Positions 46,598-59,053 of a stretch of 64,000 bases of DNA are shown piece by piece. The position numbers were made by a program, and so were the translations under genes. The stretch lies in the NCBI GenBank assembly GCA_963580455.1, contig OY756963.1, forward strand, positions 19,859,555 to 19,923,554, written 5' to 3'. The notes under the pieces are model-generated. The model worked only from the letters and a program-made list of their open reading frames with translations. It searched no databases and had not been told where the DNA came from. How positions within the stretch are numbered: the first letter of the stretch is position 1; each line of letters starts with the position of its first letter. The stretch is from Euonymus europaeus. Lineage: Eukaryota > Streptophyta > Magnoliopsida > Celastrales > Celastraceae.

Positions 46598-48079
46598 TTG
46601 ACCAAAATTGGGGTTCCTGGATTGGGCAAAATTGAAATGTGTAAGTTTTTGACATTTTTGTATCAGATGAGAGAGAGAGAGAGAGAATCTTTTTTTTAAA
46701 AAAAAAAAATTGTCGCTTTTTGGAAATGCGAAAACAGAGTTCAAATTTTGAGGACAAGGCAGGTAATACGACGTTTGTGTGTGTTTGAATTGAAAAAAGA
46801 GCCGTTTGAGAGACAGAGAACTGTTGGATTGGATGGGATCTGGTTCTACTGTTTCTGGGACTTCTGACCTCCGCCCGAACCAATTTTTTATTTTTTTTGT
46901 TACTAAAAAAAACGTACTATCATCGTTAGAAAAATGATATATATATAATTTTTGATATCTATAACATTCGTATGTGAGCAAATGATGTAATTTTGAATTT
47001 TAAAATTGAATTTAGTCACAATGAGTGGCCATGATGATTGTCATATATAATTATGAATATTATAAATATCAACTTTTTATATATCAATATCTAACGGCAC
47101 CGTTCATTATTGTGTAAGATTCGTGAATTGCAGTTTTAATTCATTCAATTCAAATACAGTAAGGGCTAGATTGTTGTGCCTTGCTTATTTTGTTAGAGTA
47201 GCATGATTTCTTAGCAAGTCTATTAACAACATTTCCAAAAAATTACAGTGGATCTCACTTGAATCTCCACATCTATCCTCTAAAAAGTAGAACTTTTGTT
47301 TTAAATCCTGTAAAAATATAACAGATGTATATGTTCGGCAAGTTAACATAGCCTACCCGTTGGGAAGCAATTGAGATTCATATGACCAAAATAAAATGGA
47401 GAAACACGAGATTTACATGATTCGGCTAAAGCTACGTCCATGGTTTAAAATGATGATCCAGGAGAGTTTACTAACATGATGAAGTTTACACGAAGTCAAG
47501 AAACACAAAAAGGACTCAAAAGCCCCATAACACCCAAAAAGCTCTTTCAAAAGACCAGTGATCTGAGCTCTCTCTCAAACGCTCACAAACATGAGTTTCT
47601 CGGCTTAAATCTAATAAACACACAAGAAACCATGCCGATTTAACAAAGAAGAAATACAAACAACGGCTCGTAGCCCAACTTGCATGACTAGACCATATTG
47701 CCTGAGTCATGCATTCAGCTTCACCACTTTTCAACCATCACCACACAAATCTGTCTAGCAACGAAGTCCAATTGATGGCAGGAAAGCATGGAATCCTTTG
47801 TTTGTATTTCTTCTGTTAAATAAAGTGAGTAATTATAACCTGATGGATTCAAGGCATAACCCAACACTAACCTCCATTAAATTTGTTGCACACTTGTTAG
47901 ATTAAACAAGATAGCTTTAATTCTGGTTAGATATGCCTCTAAAAATCAGGTGGTTGACATGATATTCATCAGTTCGCAACTTCGCAATTGGAACAAAAAA
48001 GAAAAGAAAAGAGAAAGCGTACACCAATCCTTTTATGTGGTATGGTAGATAGTCATGCAAAGAGGATAGGCCGCCTTTG
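46598..48079. other. Intergenic, promoter of At1g65710-like gene and 3' flank of NBS1
   Basis: The first part includes a GA-rich tract (46667-46685) and an A/T homopolymer block (46690-46710), typical of plant 5' UTRs. No coding region is recognised beyond it; the open frames at 47516-47734 and 47917-48102 have no motif. Confidence 0.6.
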
Positions 48080-51000
48080 TCAAGAACGAGTGAGAAGTTC
48101 ATGAAGAGAACCAGCTACCCCACGACCACGACCACGACGCTTCCCCTGTAAATAGAAAGAAAGCAAGTTTACCTGATGAATCATTGAATCTTATCCATTT
48201 ATAACTAAATAAATTATTCAGCACCTTTTCATTATTAAATAAATCTTCTGCAGTTGCTTCCTCTCGCTTCCGTTTTTTCTCTTCTTTCATGAACTCAGAC
48301 ATTTCCTCACCCATGTTGTCAGAATCCCTATAACCAATAAACAGTGGGAAAAAAATTGTGATTTAAAAGAACTGCAAAAACAATGTAACGGGCTAAGTTC
48401 AGGAGCAGATATCTTACTTATATGGATATTTTGAAAATGGTATCAGGTTGCTAAAACTATTCCCAGACTGAATGTTAACCTAAAGTTCCGTTCATACCAA
48501 ACCAAGCAGAACTATATTAGTCATTTCATAAATAAAAAAACTGTAACATGAAACAATTGGTTGCAAATAACATGATTGTTAAAGTAAAAAATTCATAAAA
48601 AAAATTCAGCATAAGATTTGAAGGAAAAGATATAATATAAACCATGGAATGGAAGGGAAGGTAAGATAACAAAAAAGAAAAAAATGGATCCCTCTTTTTT
48701 TTTATTATTAATAACTCATGTATCCAATGCCAAATATTTGCAATTAAGGCAAGTTGTTGTTGCTACAACCCAAATTTTTCTTCAATCTGCTCTCAAAGAT
48801 TTCTACCATAGAGCCCTCGGAACATTTTAGTCAAAATCTTGCCAGTCTCCTAAAACTACATCCCTCTCTTCACAATACAGTATCCTCAAAACCCCTAAAT
48901 TCTTGAGCCTGGCAACCTGGATACCACTCAACTTTGTAACCTACTGCCAACAGCAAAACCATACCACCTTAGTCCCGCTTCAAACATACTTGCTTCGCTA
49001 TATATATATATGCTCAAATTTTTAAAACTTTCAACTCCACAACCCCAAAAGAATTCAGGACAGAGGGTTGGGGTTGTTTTTCCTAAAACTAACTTTTGAA
49101 CTTGCCTACTTTGCAAGAGCTCATGTTTGTCCAAACAGTATGCGAAACCATAGAATGCAATGTAGAGTTGTCCCCATCAAGTTCAATTAACTCTCTTCAA
49201 CCCTATTCCCAGCCATAAAACATACATTTGATGAGCTTAACTAAAAATTACTTGCTATAAGCACAAGCGGGAGTGTTATGTTAATTAACAACATGAAAAA
49301 TAAAACAAAAAAGAAAGGGTGCGAGAAATTAATTTGTTAAAACACATCCTAGACACAGCTACTTAGTTAATTTGATATCTTAATGTATGGAAAGAAACTA
49401 CTAAGATCATTTACCTTCTTGAATTTTTTGAAATTCGAGGAACTACTATCCTGCATGCAAGATGTGATGGAAACAGCAGGATTCAAATCTCTAATGACTA
49501 AATGTTGACTGTAAATAACATCCGAACTTTCAGACTCATCAACCTTGTCATTCCGTGCTATCATACCACCACTATTATCCTCAGTACTTATAGTACAGAT
49601 ATCCTCCAATTTGGCAGTAGTATGATCCATTGATATTTCCACTCTGCTAACATTCTTGGGGGATTGTTCATCACGTCCAGTAGCAGGAGCAAGGGGTGAT
49701 GTCATTGTTTCTACTTCAGCATCAGAATCTGCTACCACAGTCTCATCTGTCGAGCATTCTGACAGAACAACCACTGCACAATGCCATAGAACAGTCACAT
49801 TGATTTTTTTTATTTTTTTTAAATGGCCAGAGATGCAAAATAACATGCTTCTAACAAAAAAAAAATGAAGAAAGAACTTCACAAGAATGGAGTACTTGTA
49901 CTTCAAATATCTGGCACAGGTTAATGGAATTAGGAGTGCTCCTTCGGGTAAATGGGAGAGGAAAGCAATCATCTGTGAAAGTAATTTGAGAAGTTGGCTA
50001 CAGAGTTGAACAGCCAGGTTCTTACAATTTTTGAGGGATGATTGTTGGAGAAAGCTAGGGATCCCTGGAGGTATCAATGATGCAGAAAATAGATAGGTAG
50101 ACCAAGAAAGGAAGTATGGAAAGAGAGAAGTTAAAGAGAGGAGTATCACAATGCAATTTGAAAAGTGTACGGAATATGGCGCTAATATCTCTTTTTGAAG
50201 GTGTCCACCTAACAAGTGGCAAAGACCTTTGTTTTAAAGAACTCTATTATGACAAGGTGCTTTTATAATTAAAAGATGGAGGGTAACTAGATCATTTTCA
50301 TGCATGTCTGGCATTAAGGTAGATTTGGTGTATGTTCTTGCCCAATTTTTGGTGTTAAAAATGATATCTGCTCCAGGGTATGAATAGGAGTGGCTGCGTA
50401 TCAATCTAACAGCACCACAGGACACGGCCACCTTGTTTAAAGTGTCTATCTGGGGCGAGTTTTTTGTCAAGCATTTGAAATGTGACCACTACTTGAATTT
50501 CAAAAGGCTTGTTTGAGTAGTTATCCACTTTGCATGCTGACTAGTATAACTACTATCGAAGTTTCTAGATGTGTTCAAGTTTAGGTATTAGCACTTTGTT
50601 GATATATTACCTTGTATATTTTTTGTCTACAAAAATGTTCTATTTTGCCATTTTAAAGATGTGTATTTCACTTGATGTGGATTTAAACAGCCAGTATGAG
50701 GTGTAGCCAAATATATAATATCATTGAAAGATATTGGTATGACCGGAGAATGGGGCTGTAAGATTTCTTTTCCAAAGGCAAGGGACTCTAGCAAAAAAAA
50801 TTATTCTAACAGTCAAGCTGGATTAACTATTCAAACACGAAATTAAAATAAAGAAAAAGGGAGGGCAAAGAGGGGAAGAAGAAGACTCTGCTGAAAGCAT
50901 TATAGCAAATTAGTATGAGAAACAACGCACACATATTGTGAACGTAATAAAAACACTTACAAGATGGTGATATCAACATTGAAGGATCCAGATGTCCAGA

Positions 51001-54000
51001 CAAAATAGCACATACTAAATCCATCTCATTCATTCTAGACAATGAGCTGAATTTGTTGCTGCTATTAAACTTGTCAGCTGATCCTCTAGGGATAACACAC
51101 ACCACAAGATTATCTTCTCCATACTCGAACCCCTAGAAGGAATTAATGGACAAAAAAGAGAGACTTAATAACACAAACAAAAACACATAAAAAGCCATAT
51201 AACAATTAATAAAATCATTGCTAATTTATTAATAAATTGCATTGCTGCTAGACTAACTTTAAGATCTTAAACATACACTTCAAATCCATTTCATTAATAA
51301 TTGATATTTTCTAATGACCTGTTGGCCATAAGAAAGACCAATTTCCACAGTTCAAGTAAAGATGCTGTAAAAAGGAGTGGGCTTTATGCTGAAACAGTAA
51401 AAAATCTCATAATCAGAATGCATGCAAGATACAAAACCAGAAAAATAGGCAGCAAAGTAGAGGGCTCTATGAAGCTAAAATACCAACAGAACAAACATCC
51501 CAACCCCAAAGTGAAAGTGAGGGATCTGCCAATGAAAACCTACTACCTAATCCCTCAAATATGTGATAGGAGGATTGTTTACCAAGCAAAGTCCTCTCTC
51601 AACTCAACCTCCCACTATTTAGTTGTGTCCAGCACAACAACAAAAAAAGACAGCCAACAGCACCGTAATTAGTAGCACATATGACGTCCGAAACATATTA
51701 TAAATGCTATGGTTCATCAACTTGAAATCAATCAAAGGATATATCATACTGAACAAAAGTCTCAAATTATTATGGCCATCCTATAATATCCATGAATATA
51801 TATGCCACAAACAGAATGGAAGTGCAAAATATAGAACAAAGGTTACTTCACTATAAAACCAATTAATGGGAAACGAATAGCAATCATATGAGCAAAGAGT
51901 ATAATTTTCAATTTGGAAAGAGCATAAAAGTGCATACTTGGCTATTCAAACAAAATTCTTCCTGGGTAATTACATTTGCACCACCCAGCTTCAGTAGTGA
52001 ATGCAGCCTATTCCCAAAAAAGTACTGCAATAAATGGCAAAATCAGAAAACAGCTACAAATAAAATAGGGTTTTTAAATAAAATAATGTTGGTTTGTACA
52101 AACTCATCAGAGCACCTCAAGAACATTCAAAATTTTCTACAATACTCTTTCTTCAAGTTGCAGTGGTGCAACTTAGAGATCATAGGTTCAATTCCTGGAA
52201 CAACCTCTCCACATATTACGTAGGGGTAAAGTCTACGTATATCCTGTCTGTCTCCGACTCCACCCATTATGGGAGCCTTGTGCAAGAGTTGCATACCTTT
52301 TTACTCTTTCATCAGGTTGCATGTAATTAGCAATCAAGAAACCCCATTATAAAGGTGTGTAAAATCAAAGAAAATTACCACCAGAACCATCGATAATAAA
52401 ATATGTGAGCATGGAAAGCAATCTTAGGAATTTTCAAAATATCTTTAGAAAACAATATCACCTTGTCTGCAGGCTCCAAAAGAAAACTATATCGTGCCAA
52501 GCAATTTCCACGAGTTTTGGAGTCCACGACCTTGACTGATACTCCATCCACTGACAATGTTGGAGCATATCTGAGGGAAAGACATATGAAACACATTTAA
52601 TCCGCTTATGTAGTGATGAAAAAGGATCATCAAGGGTTTAGAATAAATAACTCCATTATAAATGAGACAACAATATAATACTTACGAACTCCAGCTAGGA
52701 ATTTCAGAGCAAATGCGTGTTTCAGAGAGCAACTGAGCATAACACAGGAATGAGTAACGAAAAATAATATAAATAACATTAACAGGATAGCAAAAAAAAA
52801 AAAGTAATCTTGCAGTGCACAATTATATTTGACCATCATAACTTGTTTGCATCTACTGATAAAAAATAAAAAAACTCAATCCCAAAATAAGAAAAGAAAT
52901 AAAGCACGATCCCGATTCAAATTCTGTTATCCATGTAAAATTGTAAACGATAGCATTTGACAACAAAAATGAATAAGAAGAGGATGGGGAATCCCCTTCT
53001 TTTCCCAATCTTGTGAAGGATTGGAAAATTGAATAGCTCTTCATTGAACAACATATAAAAGGAAGAATTGAAATACATTTCAAAACCCTTTACACTATTC
53101 ATGCCTAAAGCCCATTCCCCTGATCAGATGGAGGAACTCCAATTGACATCATCATAAACTTTCACGATGTAAAGTTTACATACAACTCCCTTCACTTTTC
53201 TCAGTAGTTCTTGATAAATTACATAATTGGCGATTAAAGAAGACTCTAGGACTTGTTTTCGATAGCAAAAGAAGCTCCAAGGACCTGTATACCTTCAACA
53301 TTGATGCATTTTGAATATGAAAGAAAGAGCAAAGTCAATAAGAAAGATAATTAGAAAATAAAGATAAAGAAAGAAGAATAGCTTAAACACACAAAATATG
53401 ATCCCAAGACTCGAGAGAGAGGCTAGCGCTGTTGTATCAAGGGGAGGTAAATTGATAATAAACTTCAAAAGCCAAATTGTTTGTTACAATTTCGAACAAC
53501 CTGTTTAAACTTTAAAGTACCTAGGGGTGCCCTAGAAAGCTTTAAATCTAAACTGTCCATCTATAGTAATCCAGAAATAAAGGGATTTCATATCTGTTGG
53601 CAGGTTATTGGAGACATAGTGGGGAGAATGGCTTGATTAAGCTTACTATTTCGCTATCAAAGTAGTAGTGTTTGGATTCTTTTGCTTTGGCTACTTGATA
53701 TGATTTTAGAGATCTAAGCCTTTACTTTTATTCATTTTATCATACTTGGTTCTTCTTCTTCTTCTTCTTCTTTTAATAATAATTTAGCCTTTCTCTTCAC
53801 TCAAGAAAGCACCAAACGTGGCACCTAGTATCTTAGGCAATAGAAGACAGTGTCTCGAGGGTCCGAAGGCAATAGGCGTCTTTGTACAAAGTGCTTTAAA
53901 AAATACTGATAATTCCTTTACTGAAGCAAGAGACATGTCAAGATAAGAATTTGAAAGACGTTACAACCAGCTTTCAAACTTCCACTAAGCAATGGTGATA

Positions 54001-56166
54001 AGTGATAACTTCAACATTTCACCTTAAAATGCATTACTGAAACCAAACTATATAAGATTGGAAAATCTACCTCAACCCAAGTAGAAAGAACCAAAGGCTT
54101 CTTGCCAATAATAGCATCAAGTATAACTTCTTTCACTGGAGTGAGATTATTAACAAGCATGTGTGTGAACTCTTGACTAAACTGAGTAAGACAGGAACCT
54201 AAAATTAAGGTAAATTATCAGTCAAGAACTTCACATATTGAAAGCATAACTCAATATTCACTAAAAATTCATAGGAAAAATCAGACATATCAAGCAGTTC
54301 TTTTAATAGGGGAAAAAAAAGATTTATTAAAGCACTAAGGTGATGCAGAAAGAAGAGTTGCAAAGAGGCTAAACAAAAACATTTATTAAAGCACCGAGCT
54401 GGTGCAGAAAGATGAGTTGCAAGGACTCAAGGAGGCTAAACTCAAAGCCTTATAAATATTGTTACAAAGATCAGAAACCCGAATTGCAGATTAGTAGATT
54501 ACTATAGCAGCTGCATATGCAAAAGTCTACAGATGTCTCTAAAAAAATATTCAGGCTTTTTGGTTGGATCAAATATGAACCTTCATGCCTGAGATAAGAG
54601 CATTTCACTCTGCTAACATTGACAAGAAGAAGATTGCCAACAGATATTGAAAATGAAAAGACACAAACAAGATAATAGCATAGCATAGAATCGGCAACAA
54701 TATTTGGAAATAATTAAGTTTATTACAAACAACTGTAAAATATTTGCAAATACAAATATAATTTATATAATGTGCACTAACCGATCGATGTAATTTTTTC
54801 TTCCAGCATCTGGTTCATTTCAAAGGTTTCAGGGTAGCAGACGAAAAATGTGAGCGGAACAAAAGAAAACCTGCCAGGTATTGGTTAACAGGAAATTATC
54901 AAATTTATAGAAAAAAGAAAGCACCAATCATATATTTGGAACCATTCAACGACAGTGATGCAAACTCAAGGGGCATAGATGGAACAAAATCATGTGAACT
55001 CCATAGGAAGTCTCTTTATGTCAAGCTATATCCTATATATATGAAAAGCTATACACTAATTAAAATGCTGAATGAAAATTAAAAATAAATAAATAAATAA
55101 AACACAGGAAAGGACTTACACTACCTGTAAGTTGCATTACCAGTTCCAAAAGAAACAAGGTCCCCATCTGTCAGAGTTGTTTCTTTATTTGGAAACTCAT
55201 GAACCTTTTCCCTTGACCCAAGATTCTTGTTTGTAAAAGTTCCATATTTTGAGCAATCTCTTATCCGAACCTTGGAAGATATGTCAGAATTCTTATGCAG
55301 TGTATTCAATGGCGTCATTGCATCGACAACTATCTCTGCGTGGACTCGAGAAACTCCTTTATCTTTGTTAATAATTATATCGCAACCTATACAGAAGGGA
55401 AACCTTGAATTTACCAAAAATGAAAAACAAAGGCACGGGTGGGTTGAAATAATTATTCGTAAGCTGTTGCGCGCTCAAAACAGATTAAAGGTATGTAGAA
55501 TAACAACTAATCTATTGAAGTTCTTCAGCATGTGGTTTTACAATTGCAGATTCACAAACAGATAATGTTGCTAATTTGCATTATCACACAAAGAGCATTT
55601 TTATTCTAAGAAAATCCAAGTACAAATCATTGAAATTTATTTTCCAGATATGGGTATTTTCCTGTGTAGAATTGCAGGGTGCAACCTAAAGGTGACAAGT
55701 TCAATTCATGAACAGCCTCTTCACATATTATGTGGGCTAAGGTCTGCGTACTTCACCTACCGCAAGAGCCTTGTTGTGCACATGTTATACTCATCAGTGC
55801 GTTTTTGATTGTTAAAAGCCTTATCAGTATGCAAATACCAAATAATTTATCAAAGGCAACTAAGGAAAAGAAATGTGTACTGCCTCTCCCATTCGACAAG
55901 TCCAAGGATGAAATTTTAAACAGGCAGGCGGCATATGGATTACCTTTTCGACCCACTTTGTAAATTCCCTTCTTGAAGATGTAGTACTTGTCTTCACCTG
56001 TCAAAATTTAACACATACGGCAACAAATACAAAACTAATCACGGCCAATCTTTTACAAATACAGACACAAACACTGAAGAAGCAACAATAGAGAGTAACA
56101 AGCTTAGAATGCTGTTGTAAAAAAGAAACCTGAGAGGGGGTCGGCGGGAAGGAGAGCCCAGACCAT
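48080..56166 (-). CDS. NBS1: NBS1/nibrin homolog, MRN complex subunit (13 exons)
   Basis: Subunit of the MRE11-RAD50-NBS1 complex that senses DNA double-strand breaks and recruits ATM. Exons: 56166-56130, 55997-55944, 55386-55125, 54870-54782, 54198-54071, 52732-52686, 52570-52462, 52024-51938, 51132-50961, 49773-49415, 48467-48418, 48327-48225, 48145-48080. All are GT-AG and phases close to 520 residues, about the size of other plant NBS1 proteins. FHA domain: KGIYKVGRKGCDIIINKDKG with Arg29, GVSRVHAEI (Ser43, His46), KYGTFTNKN, DGDLVSFGTG. A tandem BRCT-like region follows (FSFVPLTFFVCYP, FTHMLVNNLTPVKEVILDAI, EIPSWSSSYAPTLSVDG, GNRLHSLLKLGGANVI). The acidic middle is SECSTDETVVADSDAEVE; the C-terminus has a basic MRE11/ATM-binding-like end, EEKKRKREEATAEDLFNN and RGRGVAGSLHELLTRS. 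Exons of 47-54 bases were placed by phase and homology. Introns hold two Au-like SINEs and a 59-bp duplication. Confidence 0.94.
52143..52310 (+). mobile_element. Au-like SINE in NBS1 intron 7
   Basis: Plus-strand element, opposite to the host gene: GCAGTGGTGCAACTTAGAG (A-box side), CATAGGTTCAATTCCTGGAA (B box), CAACCTCTCCACATATTACG, GGGTAAAGTCTACGTA, GGGAGCCTTGTGC and a terminal CCTTTTT, in Au-SINE order. TACTCTTTC at 52143-52151 recurs at 52302-52310 as a 9-bp target duplication. Confidence 0.75.
54319..54437. repeat. Imperfect ~59-bp tandem duplication in NBS1 intron 4
   Basis: ATTTATTAAAGCAC ... GATGCAGAAAGA ... GAGGCTAAAC occurs from about 54322 and again from about 54381 with several changes and an extra insertion (GGACTCAA) in the second copy. 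Confidence 0.85.
55673..55805 (+). mobile_element. Au-like SINE in NBS1 intron 2
   Basis: Same family as the 52.1-kb copy: TTGCAGGGTGCAACCTAAAG, CAAGTTCAATTCATG, ACAGCCTCTTCACATATTAT, TAAGGTCTGCGTAC, AGAGCCTTGTTGTGC and a GCGTTTTT end. It lacks a block in the distal half relative to the other copy. No clear target duplication. Confidence 0.65.
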
Positions 56167-59053
56167 ATTTGAGACTCTGCACAAAGTCTCGCACTCTCTT
56201 CGTTTTTACGATTAGTATTAACACTTCTGTTACAAGCTTGTGCTTAGAGTCCGATACCCCTTTCGCGGCCCAAACCGAACTAAAGGTCCTACCGCCGGTT
56301 GGATGATCGTGGATTTCAATTTTCAAACAGTTTTTCAGTCAGCCGTGAAACCTATTGGATGTTCATAATCGGTTATTTTATTATGTTTTTAGAGAATTTT
56401 GATTTATTAATAATATTTTCTTAAAAAAATATATTTCTTTAATCCAACACCCTAAAAATAGGGTGTCAAAAACCAGTAATTCCGAACATATGAGTCAGAT
56501 AAATGTTTATGAAATATTTGAATGTTCAGACTCAGATTAGTTTTATATTTTCAAATGTAGTAGTTAATTTACCATACATAGATTTTTTTTAATTGAAACA
56601 AATAAATCAGCTAAAAATATTAAGAGGTGGTAGTCTGGTCGGTCTTCCTACGGTGTAGAGAATGGGAGGTCTTGTGTTCGAATATCTCTTCTACCAATTT
56701 GATTAAGATTTATCACAATTATGGTGAGAGTTGTAAAGAGGGTTAGGACTACCTTCTTTTGTGTAGCCCACCTGTCCATTAGACCTTCGTATTTGTGTTG
56801 GGTATTCCCCTCCTTAGTATATAAAAAAAAATCAGCTAAAAATTCAATTCATGTTAATATCCGAACAATTAAATCGAACAAATTTTTATATTTGAATCCA
56901 AAACCGATTTTAAATTGAACAATTTTTTTATATTTAGATCTAAATTTTGCATATACAACTTATTTTCAAATTTGATTTATTCCATATCAGTCATCAAAGT
57001 CAAGTCAAACAGAGTTTTGTCACTCATATGTAACAGCATCTCTTAAGAGCAACTGCAACTCAAAATGGATGCGAAACTCCAACTCCAACTCCAACTCCTG
57101 TCAAGTACCAACATTACCATTCGATATCACTTTAGTTAGCAGATATCTTTGCAAAGGAGGGCACTAGAAGAACTTCGAATTATATTCTTTGGTTCTAATA
57201 GATTATATTCTAGGCCATCTCTCATGATGCGCTTCTGTTTTCATTCTCTTTTGCTAATCCTGTCGCTTAAAAAAAAAGATCCCAGAGCAAGAGCAAGGGG
57301 AGTCATTAACCCATCCAAAATTCACTGCCATAGACCATCCAAAAGATTGTATCGATTAACCCAGCCTAAATTCTCCATTTTCACAGCACAATGACAACTA
57401 ATGGCAAATCAACCAAAAATTGTAGAAACCATATGAGAGGGAAACTAAATCAACCAAAAAGTGTAAAATTTATTGGCAGAGGGAAACCAAATCCTCCAAG
57501 ATTGTAAACCCATCTACAAAGGAAATCAAATCAACCAAAACACAGATATGCCCTTACACCTAGAGTCGTACCAAATGATGATAATAGGTTCCTGTGCTAG
57601 TGCGCTTCCAAAATGATCCGATCGAACTGGCTCAAGTCCGATCAAGATTCAAGAGTGGGAAGTCGATCGAGACAACGAGAAGCAGAGAATTCAGAAGGTG
57701 AGTAGACGGGACAGAGAATTCACAACGGAGAGAGGAATGATAGCTCCTTTGAGAATACCACTCAACCAGAAATGATAGCCATGGCAGGTTTAAAAAAAAA
57801 AACTTGTTTTGATAAATAATTCAATGGAGATCGATGGGATTGGTACCATACTGCCCTGAAAACGGCTTTCCTCAGTGCCTGGCACTGGCATGACTACAGG
57901 AGAATAAATTCCTACTAAGATTCTCTAACAAAGGTGCTAAGCAGAATCTATGCATGTTCTGAAGATCATTTGATTGTTCATGAATCCTTTATCCTTCTCA
58001 ATCCAACATTGTTATCTTAGCTGACAAACACAGCCTTGCACATAATACCTCAACGAACACAGCCTTACACATAATACAGCAAAAACAGAAGCAGAACATG
58101 AGGACATCAACATAGTCAATAACACTTGATTATGATCAATGTCGTTCCAAAATACAAAACTAGCATTATACAAATTCTTCCTCAATGACTGCAGAGAGTA
58201 GCATGCAATTTCCACCTCTCCAGTCTCTGACATCTTTTATTAGCTTTAAACACTGAATCTTCTCAGAGCGAAGACCTGTAAAAAAATAAATGAAAAAAAG
58301 AGACGAACAGTATTTGGCATGAGCCACCGATAGAGCTTTTGCAGCATTTGCTGTACATATACATATGTAGTGCATGTATGTATTGCAGAACCAAGGAATT
58401 GAGTTTACTGGTTTGCCAGATAATCAGTCACGTGTCTTTTTTTTAAAACTACTATCTAACATCATTATGTCCTAGTCAACATTATTATGTCCTAGTCTCC
58501 AACAGCCTCAAGATTGAATCAATCCAGAGGCACTTCTAATAGGCACAATCCGTAGCAGGACCAAAATACTTTCTTGTTCAATTAGAAATTACAAAACTTT
58601 CTAAGTGAATGGGGATTTGGCGAATCTGGGTATAAAGTCAACAGAGCGTTAGGAAAGTAGCTAGAGAGGTTCTCTAAAAAAAATAAGGCACGCCTGATTA
58701 GAGTCCTAACAGAAAAGCCAATGGATTGGGGAAGTGTGAGTTTCCTGGGAAAAAAGGATAATGAACTCTGCAAGAGGGATGGGCCTATGATCAATATAAA
58801 TGTTCTCTCACAAGCGGGTCATGGAAATGGTTTCTTCTTTCCTGCAGGCTGCAGCTGGTCTAGGAGTCTATGGGAGATTGCCTTCAAAATTATGTGGTCT
58901 CAGTGGGTGCTGTGCAGTTCATACTGATAAAAATAAAAAGATAGATGCAACTCTCATTCCTCTTGGTACTAATGAACAGCATCATAAAACATCGACTTAA
59001 GCAGTAAGAAGATAAAGCAAAGATTTAAATAAAGAGGCAGGTAAAAGAATACC
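56167..59053. other. Intergenic, NBS1 promoter side and 3' flank of hydroxyacyl-CoA lyase
   Basis: No gene seen. Contains the SINE at 56604-56843, degenerate short repeats of the phrase AAATCAACCAAAA at about 57405-57540, a near-duplicate at 58020-58080 (ACACAGCCTT.CACATAATAC) and another at 58455-58500 (CAT.ATTATGTCCTAGTC). Short open frames (57149-57394, 58582-58794, 58721-58927) have no recognisable motif. Confidence 0.6.
56604..56843 (+). mobile_element. tRNA-derived SINE with 15-bp target-site duplication
   Basis: AAATCAGCTAAAAAT at 56604-56618 is repeated exactly at 56829-56843. Between them lies about 210 bp beginning GGTGGTAGTCTGGTCGG (A-box-like), with CTTGTGTTCGAATATC (B-box-like) at about 56670-56687, and ending in an A-rich tail (TATATAAAAAAAAA). 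Short length, internal RNA polymerase III boxes, A-tail and perfect duplication define a SINE. It differs from the T-ended Au-like copies in the introns. Confidence 0.88.

Noticed and set aside
46598..46981. N-terminal extension of the At1g65710-like frame to an ATG at 46981
   Set aside because: The extension is low-complexity (homopolymer T/A and GA tracts) and would bury the MGCC myristoylation motif that the family starts with.
50234..50470. 78-codon open frame in NBS1 intron 9
   Set aside because: It lies wholly inside an intron defined by matched splice phases and has no recognisable motif; possibly part of a decayed repeat.
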